NCBI GenBank assembly: GCA_938743325.2
Contig: OW568886.1
Location: 372,001-436,000, forward strand
Length of the DNA stretch: 64,000 bases
Direction of reading: 5' to 3'
From: Pycnococcus provasolii
Lineage: Eukaryota > Chlorophyta > Pseudoscourfieldiophyceae > Pseudoscourfieldiales > Pycnococcaceae
How positions within the stretch are numbered: the first letter of the stretch is position 1; the number at the start of each line of letters is the position of its first letter. Below, one piece after another: positions 1 to 9,565 of the stretch. The notes under the pieces were generated by a model, which had not been told where the DNA came from, made no database searches, and saw only the letters and a list, made by a program, of their open reading frames with translations. Made by a program: the position numbers and the translations under genes.

Positions 1-93
1 CGTACTCGTAATCGTAGCAGGCGTGGATGTGGATTCCTAAATGGTATTGGTTGGTGTGGGATTTCTGTCGTGTTGTTTTCATGTCTTCTGATC

Positions 94-2160
94 ATGGATG
101 ATGTTTTCTGCTTTTCTGGTTCGTCTTCGTCTGGATTTCAGGCACACGCAAATTTGGTGGAGGATGATTCTCAGGATTCCACAGACGACTCCTTGGTGGG
201 TGCGAATACAAATAAGGCTCGTCATGATGGCTCGTCAAAAACGTCGGATTCCATATCAGTTTCAGGTGTTTCAGGTGTTTCAGAGTCATCCTCCTCGACG
301 AGGAGTTTTGCGTCGTCGCAGTCTCACTTTCAGAACTCGGAAGATGAGTCGTTTTTACACGCGGAAGCGTTGTACTATGGAGGTTCTTTGATGGGGATGC
401 GACATTCGGCTGACAGTGTTGATGGCGAAACAACAAAGTCGTCGTCGTCGGCAGCAGCAGCAGCAGCAGCTACAACAACACCAACACACAAGTCTTCTTC
501 TGAATCAGTAATCTCGTCTTCAGGAGTTCCCGACTTCATGGCTGCAAGACACGCACTCGCTCTTCTGTCGCAGCAAGGATCGACGCGCGCGCAGGCTCTG
601 CTAGGACTCGCGCACGCATCAGGACTAGGCATGCCCTACGGAGTCGACAACGCAAGAGCACTGCTCCACCTCTACTTTGCAGCCTCCAACGGCGACATAC
701 AGGCATCCATGGCGCTCGCACATAGGCACTCGCTAGGTCTCGGCGTGCCAAGAAGCTGCCAGGCGGCGGTGCTCTACCTAGCGCCCGTCGCCGAACGCGT
801 AGCGGAGAGAGAACGACTGCCAGGACCCAACCAAGCCGTCGAAAAGGTTAGACTCAGCGTCACGACGGACTCGAGCAGCAGTGCCGCACGAGAGCTCGAC
901 GTTGTGCAGTACTACCAGTACAGCGCGGACATGGGAAATTCAGACGCGCAGACCGCCATGGGCCAGCTGTTCAATTTTGGCATGAGAGGAATCGAGCAGG
1001 ATCACAGCAGAGCACTGCACTACTTCCAGCGCGCCGCCGCGCAGGGGGACAACGATGCACTGGCTCACCTCGGACACATGTACGCCAACGGCTTAGGCGT
1101 GGAGCAGGACAATGCCACGGCGGTGGAGTACTTCGAAAAGGCGGCAGCTAACGGACACCCGAATGCCGAGTACGGGCTCGGGTACCTGCATCTCGCAGGC
1201 CACGGCGTCGCGAAGGACTACGCCAAGGCTGTGACGTACTTCAAGGCGGCGGCGGATCAGAGCCACGTCGAGGCGCAGTTCCACCTCGGCGTAATGGCAC
1301 TCAAGGGATGGGGCATGAAGCAGGACGTCTCCAAGGCGTACGCGCTCTTCCACGCCGCAGGAACGTCGGGGCACGTACTCAGCCTCTACAACCTCGCGAT
1401 GCTGCAGCTGCGCGGCGGCCACGGCACGTCGCCCAACTGCCGCAGTGCTCTCGGCGTGCTAAAGAATGTCGCGGAGCGAGGGCAGTGGGCAAGCCTCTCC
1501 GCCGCGCACAAGGCGTTCTCGAACAAGGCGTACGGGCGTGCGCTCACGCTGTACGTGAGAGCGGCGGAGATGGGGATTGAGGTGGCAGAGAGCAATGTCG
1601 CGTACATGCTCACGAAGGGTCTCGGCCTCGCGCCTGATGGCAGCGACGCAGAGGTGGCGGAGCTCGTCGCGAATGGAGGGGTGGCACCGTGGTGGTACGC
1701 CGCGAACGGCAATGCGACGGGCGCGCTCGGGTACGCGCTTCGCATGCGCCAGCGTGCTGCGACACAGGGTAACGTTGCGGCGATGATGGCGGTGGGAGAC
1801 GCGTTCTACTACGGCCGAGGTGTGACGAGGGACTGGGCGCAGGCGGTGGCTGTTTACCGGCATGCGAGCCACCTCAGGAATGCGCAGGCTTTCTTCAACC
1901 TCGGCAGCATGCAGGAGCGCGGCGAGGGCCTGCCACGCGACCTTCACCTTGCCAAGCGCTTCTACGACCAGGCGAAGTCCACCAACACCGAGGCTGCGGT
2001 GCCCGTGATGGTGGCATTCGCCGCCATGCGCGTTTGTGCGTGGATGGAGAAGAGCGTGCCGTGGCTGGCAAGACTGCTGTTCCCGCACGTCAAGCGCCTG
2101 CACGAGGCGGAGATGCGAGCGAAGGCCGCGTCATCATCATCATTAGAAAATGTGGAGTAA
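94..2160 (+). CDS. HRD3: SEL1L/HRD3-like ERAD adaptor with Sel1 repeats
   Basis: Probable subunit of the ER-membrane HRD1 ubiquitin-ligase complex that recruits misfolded glycoproteins for degradation. From about residue 150 to 630 there is an array of Sel1-type TPR-like repeats (AxxxLGxxYxxGxGVxxDxxxAxxYFxxAAxxG). One repeat carries the family signature of HRD3/SEL1L: a GLGVPRSCQAAVLYLAPVAERV stretch followed by a basic-acidic linker. The end of the array (LPRDLHLAKRFYDQA, then a weakly hydrophobic tail) matches plant HRD3A. The first 140 residues are Ser/Ala-rich low complexity. The frame is open from base 70, but the first ATG is at 94. A pyrimidine-rich stretch ending in TTCAG at 141 looks like a splice acceptor, so the true first exon with the signal peptide may lie upstream of the window. 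Family assignment is firm; the N-terminus is uncertain. Confidence 0.85.
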   Translation: MDDVFCFSGSSSSGFQAHANLVEDDSQDSTDDSLVGANTNKARHDGSSKTSDSISVSGVSGVSESSSSTRSFASSQSHFQNSEDESFLHAEALYYGGSLMGMRHSADSVDGETTKSSSSAAAAAAATTTPTHKSSSESVISSSGVPDFMAARHALALLSQQGSTRAQALLGLAHASGLGMPYGVDNARALLHLYFAASNGDIQASMALAHRHSLGLGVPRSCQAAVLYLAPVAERVAERERLPGPNQAVEKVRLSVTTDSSSSAARELDVVQYYQYSADMGNSDAQTAMGQLFNFGMRGIEQDHSRALHYFQRAAAQGDNDALAHLGHMYANGLGVEQDNATAVEYFEKAAANGHPNAEYGLGYLHLAGHGVAKDYAKAVTYFKAAADQSHVEAQFHLGVMALKGWGMKQDVSKAYALFHAAGTSGHVLSLYNLAMLQLRGGHGTSPNCRSALGVLKNVAERGQWASLSAAHKAFSNKAYGRALTLYVRAAEMGIEVAESNVAYMLTKGLGLAPDGSDAEVAELVANGGVAPWWYAANGNATGALGYALRMRQRAATQGNVAAMMAVGDAFYYGRGVTRDWAQAVAVYRHASHLRNAQAFFNLGSMQERGEGLPRDLHLAKRFYDQAKSTNTEAAVPVMVAFAAMRVCAWMEKSVPWLARLLFPHVKRLHEAEMRAKAASSSSLENVE

Positions 2161-2215
2161 CTTCCCCTTCCCTGTGTTCTTACAACGCAAGCAATATTTC
2201 CCCATCCCCCTTTTT

Positions 2216-3262
2216 CTACGCCTCCGGCTGCAGCGCCTTGAGGCCGACGGACGGCGCGACGGCCATGCAGTTGAGTCCGTTGTCCACGTACATGGTGAGG
2301 CCGGTGCATGCGCTGGCGAGAGGCGAGCTGAGGAAGCATGCGACGTCGCCAACCTCCGAAGCCGTGAGTCCCTTAGGCGCGGGTGCGTTCTGCTCCGAGT
2401 AGTCGATCATCGTGCCGATGAAACCAATCGCCTTCGCCGCGCGGCTTCCAAGAGGTCCGGCGGAGATGGTGTTGACGCGCACGCCGTACTTCTGGCCAGC
2501 CTCCCACGCGAGCACGCGCGTGTCCGCCTCGAGCGCCGCTTTTGCGGAGCTCATGCCACCTCCGTATCCGGGCACGACGCGTTCGGCGGCGAGGTACGTG
2601 AGGCTGATGATGGATCCTCCCGGGTTCATGATGGGCGTGAATCGCTGCGCCATGGACACCATGGAGTACGACGACGCGGAGACCGCGGCGAGGTATCCTC
2701 CGCGGCTCGTCTCGAGCAGAGGCTTGGCCACCTCCGGTCCGTTGGCGAGGCTGTGCACGACGATGTCGACGGTTCCGAAGTCCGCCTTGACCTTGTCCGC
2801 ACACTCGGAGACTGTGAATCCGGGGTACGCGACGTACCGCTTGTTCTCCGCGACATCCGCGGGAACATCCTCGGGCGTGTCGTAGACGGCATCCATGGGG
2901 TAGATGGCTGCAAACTCCATGAGCGATCCGTCGGAGAGTTTGCGCGACTCGTCAAACTTTCCACGTCGCAGCGACGTTTCGAAGATGTTGAGTGCAGGCA
3001 CCCACGTTCCCAGAATGATTTCACATCCCGCCTGTGCGAGCGACTTGGCGATGGCCCATCCGTATCCCTGGTCGTCGGCGATACCTGCGATGAACGCTTT
3101 CTTTCCACGCAGGTCGATGGGAAGCGTGGTGTTGGATGCTGCGGCGGACGCAGCCGGGGATGATCGCGACGACGAGAAGCGACGAGCAGAAGAAGAAGCA
3201 GGACGAACACGAGCAGAGACGCGAGCAGCCGAGGAGACACCACGTGCTTGTGCGGACATCAT
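2216..3262 (-). CDS. ENR: plastid enoyl-[acyl-carrier-protein] reductase (NADH), plant type
   Basis: Catalyses the last reduction of each fatty-acid elongation cycle in the plastid (trans-2-enoyl-ACP to acyl-ACP). The 348-residue protein starts with about 45 residues rich in Ser, Ala and Arg without acids, a plausible plastid transit peptide. The Rossmann fold begins at residue 52 ([20 protein letters not shown]). The catalytic pair is Y233 and K241 in YGGGMSSAK, with the eight-residue spacing of plant ENR rather than the seven of E. coli FabI. The substrate-loop region [17 protein letters not shown] is intact. Length is normal for precursor ENR. It converges on the HRD3-like gene with 55 bp between stop codons; a TTACA at 2180 (TGTAA on its own strand) 32 nt past the stop is a likely polyadenylation word. 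Confidence 0.95.
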   Translation of the reverse strand: MMSAQARGVSSAARVSARVRPASSSARRFSSSRSSPAASAAASNTTLPIDLRGKKAFIAGIADDQGYGWAIAKSLAQAGCEIILGTWVPALNIFETSLRRGKFDESRKLSDGSLMEFAAIYPMDAVYDTPEDVPADVAENKRYVAYPGFTVSECADKVKADFGTVDIVVHSLANGPEVAKPLLETSRGGYLAAVSASSYSMVSMAQRFTPIMNPGGSIISLTYLAAERVVPGYGGGMSSAKAALEADTRVLAWEAGQKYGVRVNTISAGPLGSRAAKAIGFIGTMIDYSEQNAPAPKGLTASEVGDVACFLSSPLASACTGLTMYVDNGLNCMAVAPSVGLKALQPEA

Positions 3263-3540
3263 CGTAGAGCTAAAAGTGATCTATCTCAGGAGCTCTCCGT
3301 CCTCCGGGGACGGGGGGGCCCCACCTGGACCTGATGAGTGAGGGGAGTTGGAAATGAGCGGCGGAAAAAGATTTCCCTTTTTATCCTCAAGAACAGCCCC
3401 GATCGGGTTCACGAGGGGCGTTCGGCACTTCGGCCCCCCTCTGGAGCCTTCCCCTGTCCCTGGAGGGGGAGACCTGACGGGGACTGGTCCAGGGCCGGCC
3501 TGGGGGGACTGGGACTTGGACATTTGGTTGGGGATAGGAT

Positions 3541-3790
3541 TCCGCTTGGTGTCGCACTTGTCGTCTCCTGTGTTGTTGTGTCAGGTCTTGGTGTCTCCTG
3601 TGTTGTGGCAGGTCTTGGTGTCTCCTGTGTTGTGGCAGGTCTTGGTGTCTCCTGTGTTGTCGCACTTGGTGTCTCCTGTGTTGTCGCACTTGGTGTCTCC
3701 TGTGTTGTCGCACTTGGTGTCTCCTGTGTTGGTTGTGGCAGGTCTTGTTGTCTCCTGTGTTGTGGCACTTGTTGTCTCCTGTGTTGTGGC
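3541..3790. repeat. minisatellite, about nine units of 24-36 bp
   Basis: Tandem units share the core GTCTCCTGTGTTGT and differ in the linker, alternating between a GGCAGGTCTTG form and a CGCACTTG form. Units of the same form are clustered, as expected if copies expanded locally. It is open in several frames because the unit is often a multiple of three, but there is no sign of a gene. Confidence 0.9.
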
Positions 3791-3983
3791 TCAAAGAGGG
3801 AAGTGAGTTACACAGGTGGAGAGGAACGATAAGGTAAGTCAAAGGGCGAAGAGCAGAAGAAACGAAAACGCAAAAGGAAAGGTCGAAGCCAGAAAAAACG
3901 AAAAAAACGAACGAAGTCTCCCCCTATTATTATTGACATGGTAAGAACTAAAGTAAAGGAATTCCACTAGAGCTAGGATTAGC

Positions 3984-4014
3984 TAGGGTTAGGGTTAGGG
4001 TTAGGGTTAGGGTT
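3984..4014 (+). repeat. interstitial TTAGGG array (five units)
   Basis: Five perfect TTAGGG units on the + strand, ending about 243 bp before the ATG of the proline-rich gene at 4257. Another single unit lies near 4046. The G-rich strand is the sense strand of the downstream gene, as in the other arrays in this window. Confidence 0.9.
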
Positions 4015-4256
4015 TCAGGGGTACTGTAAGAAAGTGGTTTCCAAAGGGTTAGGGTTTCCAACGAGGCCGGCCGCGTCTTCTTCTCTCTCCCTGGAGGGGA
4101 GTTACACACGCGCACACACACACGCGCACACACGTCCTCGCACACGTCCTCCTGATTGTTTTCGCTGGATCGCTCGCTCGTGTGTGTGTGATCGCTCGCT
4201 CGTGTTGTTCGCGTTGCGTTGCCTTAACTTTAAGGTCGGCCCGTTGCGTTAAGATT

Positions 4257-7200
4257 ATGCGACGTGTTAACGTCGGTGGCGCCGCCGCCGCGCCGCCGCC
4301 GGGTTCTCAGCCGCTCGGAGCCACACAGAGGCAGTCGCCGCCGGGTTCTTCGCAACTTGGCTCCCCCACCGCCGGGTTCCCGGCAAACAACGCAGCAGCC
4401 GTGTCGTCTACGCAGCTGCACGTTCACGTGCACGTGCACAGCAGCGGCGCTCCAGCAGCAGGACAGGATACCGTACTAGACGCGACGAACAAAAACACAC
4501 AGGCATGGCCCACGTCGTCGAGTATCACCAAGTATGCAGCCTTGCTGGTTCTACTCATAGTCGCGCTCGTGGCCATCGTGGACATGACAGAAATGCACGG
4601 AAAGAGAAGCGTCGTCCTGACACCTACGCGATCGTCCGCGCTGCGGAGAGGATACCCACAACCTGAGGCTGTGCCGTTCGCGCCACCGGACGCACCACCA
4701 ACGCCGCGTGCGCCGAGCAAGCCCGACTTTCCCTTGCGTGCGCCTTCGCCGCCTCCGCCGCATGCGCCGTACACACCCTTTGGGATCGAGGAGGAACGAA
4801 ACAAGGAACGGGCGAAGAAGAAGCAGGAAGTCAGAGCTGCGAAACAAGCTCGTTTCGCCGCAGCAAACGGCGACGTCCCTCCTGCCCCGGAGGCTCCCAT
4901 CACGGAGGAGGCGGAGCGCGAGAAGTTGGAGCAGGAGCTTGATCACGTGAAAAGGAAACAGGCGAAAAAGGAGCAGTACGAGCGCAACCTTCACAGGACG
5001 GAGAGCTGGGCGGCCAACGACGCACGGCCATTCTGGGAAATTGGAGGCGGGCGCGAAGGCGGCAAACCTCGCGTAACCGGGGAATCGCAGCGCGTTCAGG
5101 TGGTTGGTGAGGACGTGCCTGAAAACTTCTACCAAGTCGAAGGCTTCGGCCTGCCGCCGCCTTCTCCGCCACCACCTCCGCCGCCGCCTCCACCGCTTCC
5201 GGACTACGTCAAGTCTGCGTACGCGGTGTACGGCGAGGGACCCAAGGGCAAAATCTCGAAGAAGTGGATGAAGAAAACAGGGCTCTTTCCGCCGCCGAGC
5301 CCGCCGCCGCCGCCGTCGCCGCCGCCGCCGCCGCCAAATCCGCCGGAGGTGCCGCTCGCTGATCGAAAACCGGGGCAGGTGACGCCTAAACACAATGGCA
5401 AGCGCATGTTCCGCAAGTGGATGGCGGCGACCGGCAATTTCCCACCTCCGCCTCCGCCGAGCCCGCCCCCACCGCCGAGTCCGCCTCCGCCCCCTCCCGC
5501 GAGAACGGATGCGCGCATCGCGTGGTTTGGCGCTCTGCACTGCGAAAAACCAAGAGTCGTGCACAAGAGATATTGGCTTGGGTGCGTGGCACTTACACCC
5601 ATCGACCCGACGACGCTGCGCGCTGATGGCAGGAATTTCCGGCCTGTGGTGGAGCATGTCGATGGCGTGGCAGACGTGGCATTTCTCGTCAAGCCGGGCG
5701 TAGAGCGCGTCAATATCGCCATCGCGCCGGCGGTGGAGCCTGATCCGCTTGTGCGTACCGATTCGGCGTACCTGCGCAATACGAGCTGCCCTTGCGTACA
5801 GATTGTTGCACATCAGCACATAGATGTGCACGGCACAGTCGACGTCGCGGACAGCAACCTGCTGAGGTCGGAAGTTCCGATTTCCATCGGCATCTCCGAC
5901 ATATCGAGAAATCCTGGGGTGACGCGGGCGGTTGGTTCCACGGGGTCCACGTGGCCCGAATACGTGCCGCGGGAACGGCGCGGGCTTGCACACTTCATTC
6001 AACCTTCGGTGGGAAATCTTCAGCGCGGTGTCGGACGTACTGTGGTGGTGCTGCGCGTGACGGCACAGGATGGACATACCACAAGGCAGTACCGCGTCAC
6101 CTTCTTGAAGCAAGCGGCACCTCCCCCGAAGGAGGAGACGTGGCTCAGTTCCGTGCGCATCCTACCAAATATCGCGCCTCGCGTGTATCTTCCCGAGTCG
6201 CACGATGTGCAGGTGGCTGGCGACACGCCGGTCGTGCCGACTGGCGACGTCGAGAAGACGGAGAAGAAAGAGAAGGAGCTTGAGGGCAAGGAGGGCCTGT
6301 CAATCACGGTGGACTCGAATGTGACAGCGTCAGATGTTGGGCTCGATCCCATGCGATACGGCTTCTTCAGCAAACACCTGCGTGACAAGCACCGCAGGAA
6401 TGGAGGGTTGCGTGTGACTGAGGACGGCATAGGTGCCACGACAATATACGGCGAAAAGCAGCGGCTTGTGCTGAGCAGACAGTACGAAGGCTACGAGCAA
6501 AATGTGACGGTTGGGTATGGAACGAGCGCTCTGCGCGTTGCGCTCATCGGCGAGGATTCCACGGCGCAGCGCGTGTGGTCCGTCGACGTCGCGCTCACGC
6601 GGGGATCGCTCGAAGACCTGCTCATGGACGGTGCATGCGAATCGGCGGCAAGCGAGCCTCCCGTGCCACCATTACCACCCGCGCCGCCACCAACGCCGAG
6701 TGCCCCAGATTCTCCACCAGAGTCACCACAACAACCTCCGCTGCCACTCTACCTGTCGCCATTCACGCCCCCCGACGAGGTATCGCCCTCGCCTCCACCT
6801 CCTCCGCCTCGCCCACTCCAATTCACGGGAAAGTACGCCGTGCCGGAGAGACAAGCAGATCTACCACCGGAAGGCCGCCGACGCTGACGGCGCCTTTTCC
6901 AGGAGGACGACTCGCCGCCAAATCCACCGACGCATTGCTGGTCTAAGGTTCAGGGTCTAGGTGCTCGGCTTTGCCTGCAGGTGCCCAAAGGAAAGTTCCT
7001 CGATGACATGAGCGGTGCCGCGAAGCGAGCTTACATAAAGGAACTCGCGCGGAGTCAGAATTCACAAGCTATTTGCCTCGAGACGGACAGGCATGGCAAG
7101 TGCATCAAGTACTCGACGGTCCCACCACCTCTTGCACCGGGCGCGTACCTTGCGCCTCCCATTCCACCCATTCCGCCGCCGCCACCTCCTCCGGCGGAAT

Positions 7201-8732
7201 GCGGAATGGAGCCTTCCATCTCGGCACCATTCGCGGTGCCCTCGTACGAGCAGGCAACGTCTGCTGAAAACAACGGCACGTCATGGACGATGGTTGTGCG
7301 CGTCGTGAAGGACGATGGCTTCAGCGCGCATCTCCATGTGCTTCGCCTGTCCTTCGCGGCGGCGTCGCCTCCCCCTCCCCCAAGCCCGCCACCTCCTCCC
7401 CCGAGCCCGCCGCCACGACCTGCGCGCACGAAGAAGCGGATTGGAACGCACATTTCGAAGAAGTGGATGGCAAATACGGGAAACTACCCGCCTGCACCGC
7501 CAGGCGTTCTAGGACCTCCGCCTCCCGCTCCGATGACCCCATCCAGAGATCGTGCGCAGGCAATGGTGGATGCCCTGCAAGACGAAACGCGGGGCAATCA
7601 GCAGAAGCAGGCTGACATTGCCAAGGACAGCGAGATTTTGAAGGCGATCGGGCCACATGGGCTGAACGCGATGCGCGCGCACAAGAAAGATCTCAAGACG
7701 AAGCGGCCTGCGCCTAGTGACAACGAAACGGAGGCGGCGCTCGACGAGGAGCTTCGCGCTCTGAAGCGCGAGGCGTTTGGCATGTCGTACGAGGATTTCA
7801 AGCGCCTTCGTACTCCCCCGCCTCCGCCGGAGCAGGGGTGGTTCAAGGTGAAGGGCATCAAGGATCCCGTGCTCATTCCAGCTGATGTTTGGAAGAAGTA
7901 CGGAGTTGGGTGGAAGAAAGGATGGACGAAGAAGCAGGCTGAGAAAGACCTTGCTGGATGGGTTCGGGCTCATCAGAATGACAAGGCTCATGCGAAGTGG
8001 GTCCGAGGCATGACATACAATCAGTCGCACGTGCTTCGCATCCCACCGGCGCCTCCGCCAATCCCTCCGACGATTCCGCCACCGCCTCCGAACGTCCCTC
8101 CGTTCCCGGTGGATGGCATGGGGCACGTTTTCCAGATGGACCTCGAGGAGCTCGTGGAGACGATGAGAAAGAATCGCACGCGCTGTGCGACTTGGCGCGA
8201 GGGAACCGTTACCATGCTTGGCGACCTTCCGCTTGCGACGGGCAACGAGACGGCGGGAAGTCCGGCTTGCGAAGAGACGGAATTGATCTCGTACCCTCCG
8301 CTTCCGCCACCACCTCCGTCAGCACCTCCAACCCCTCGGCCTCCTATGCTCCTGCCGCCCATGCCAGGGATGGGAAATGCAAGCCTGATGGCGCTGAGCG
8401 TGTCTGACGAAGGCGGCGGTCCCCTTCTCCTCACACCCGCGTTTTCGAGTGACCACTTCAACTACCGCGCCCGATGTCCCCCGCCGTGCACATCCGTGAA
8501 GTTGACCTTCGCATGCGAGAATCTGAATGCGACGACGACGACGACGGTTCAGCCTGCGCGCGCAGATGCTGCCGTAACCGTGCTTCGCGGATTTGCCGCC
8601 ACTGTTGACCAGGACGTGTCTGTGGGCGCAGTACCCGCGCGTCTGAGCGTGAACGTGCTCGTCGTTGCTTCCCCTGCGCCTGGAAGTGAGGAGATGTTCA
8701 ATGCGACGTACAATGTCGCGCTGCACCTGTAG
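4257..8732 (+). CDS. large proline-rich membrane protein with cadherin-like beta-sandwich domains
   Basis: Probably one wall-associated or surface protein of about 1470 residues. A single hydrophobic segment near residues 89-107 (KYAALLVLLIVALVAIVDM) looks like a signal anchor. After it come SPPPPP blocks separated by a recurring linker, KKWMxxTGxFPPP, seen at about 5255, 5410 and 7460. Two or three regions fit the cadherin-like beta-sandwich fold (Pfam PF12733 type): around 5650-6110 (ends VVVLRVTAQDGHTTRQYRVTF), 6500-6610 and 8385-8730 (SVSDEGGGPLLLTPAFSSDHFNYRA). The frame is open from 4182 to 8732 except for one TGA at 6885; sequence on both sides is in the same frame, so I treat that TGA as lying in a short intron (6840-6902). 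The ATG at 4257 is the best start. A UGUAA follows the stop by 31 nt. Exact function unknown. Confidence 0.75.
6840..6902 (+). other. candidate 63-nt intron in the proline-rich gene
   Basis: Starts GTGCCG, contains a branch-like GCTGAC, and ends in a pyrimidine run plus CCAG. Its length is a multiple of three and its removal joins the two open stretches in phase while removing the only in-frame stop between 4257 and 8732. An alternative donor GTACGC at 6833 would shift the frame. Inference only; a true stop or sequence error remains possible. Confidence 0.5.
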
Positions 8733-8883
8733 TGAGTCCAGACTACCCGGTACATCCTAATGTGTAAAAACAACAACTTGTGTACTTATCTTTACCAAAA
8801 AAAAACACAATGCTAAGGCGAGTGTGACACATGTATAGGATAGGTTGGGAAAATTACTTACCGCACCCATCAGGGCCAGGGCC

Positions 8884-8909
8884 AGGGTTAGGGTTAGGGT
8901 TAGGGTTAG
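8884..8909 (+). repeat. interstitial TTAGGG array upstream of TRM112
   Basis: Four units of GGGTTA on the + strand, preceded by degenerate CAGGGC copies, ending 101 bp before the TRM112 ATG. G-rich strand is the sense strand. Confidence 0.9.
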
Positions 8910-9009
8910 CACCCGGCGGCGGCGGCGTGCTCCTTTCCTGGTCTCCTTCCAATCCTCGTCGCTCCTCGCTCAGCCCCGTCCCGTCGTCTCGTCAGTTCGC
9001 GTTTTCGTG

Positions 9010-9381
9010 ATGAAGCTGCTGACGCACAACATGCTCGCGTCGACGGTGCGCGGCGTGTCGCAAGGCTACCCGCTCGGCATCGCACCCGGCGCCGTCACAG
9101 AAGTGCACGCGTGCGACTTCTCGAAGGAGTTTCTCGTGCACGTCTTCCCCAAGCTGGAGTGGTCCGCATTCGTGTCGGCGTGCGCGTCTCTGTCGCTACC
9201 CACCATGCCAGCAGAAGTCACGCCAGCGTCGTGGGAAGACGAAAGCTTCCTTCGGCAAATGCACCACAACCTGCTGGAAGTGCACGTGCAAGAAGGCACG
9301 CTCATTTGTCCTGAATCGGGCCGGCAGTTTCCCGTCTCCAAAGGCATACCAAATATGCTATTGAACGAGGACGAAATATGA
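9010..9381 (+). CDS. TRM112: TRM112-like methyltransferase activator
   Basis: Small obligate partner that stabilises several methyltransferases acting on tRNA, 18S rRNA and release factor eRF1. The 123-residue protein starts with the family hallmark MKLLTHNML and ends with CPESGRQFPVSKGIPNMLLNEDE, almost the textbook C-terminus. Only three cysteines are present and no CxxC pair, so the zinc knuckle of yeast Trm112 is missing, as in the animal form. The upstream frame is open to 8845 but the ATG at 9010 is dictated by the conserved N-terminus. A UGUAA lies 17 nt after the stop. Confidence 0.96.
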   Translation: MKLLTHNMLASTVRGVSQGYPLGIAPGAVTEVHACDFSKEFLVHVFPKLEWSAFVSACASLSLPTMPAEVTPASWEDESFLRQMHHNLLEVHVQEGTLICPESGRQFPVSKGIPNMLLNEDEI

Positions 9382-9565
9382 TGACATATACCAACTATGT
9401 AACAACAACAGAAGTGATGTGACGAAGTCTTGTAAGGTTTGCCACTGCACGACTTTACACACACATCCCAAAAAAAAAATGGCCTCGCGTGTCAATCCTC
9501 TTTTCTGTACACGCGCACCACAAAAACCAAAGTCCATCAACCATTCCCCACCCCCCAAAAGCGCC

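Larger units (their letters stand above)
3263..4256. other. divergent noncoding region with minisatellite and TTAGGG array
   Basis: About 1 kb separating the ENR start from the proline-rich gene start. It must hold both promoters. It contains the minisatellite at 3541-3790, a TTAGGG array at 3984-4014 and a CA-rich simple stretch near 4102-4150. Apparent reading frames here are produced by the minisatellite. No RNA gene seen. Confidence 0.6.

Noticed and set aside
3338-3842. Overlapping frames through the 3.5-kb minisatellite
   Set aside because: Open in several frames on both strands because of the repeat unit; Val-Ser-Cys or Gln-Thr-Pro repeats with no start context.
4551-6113. 520-codon minus-strand frame under the proline-rich gene
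   Set aside because: Antisense to a clear coding region; high Arg content from complementary CCG/CGG runs and no protein family.
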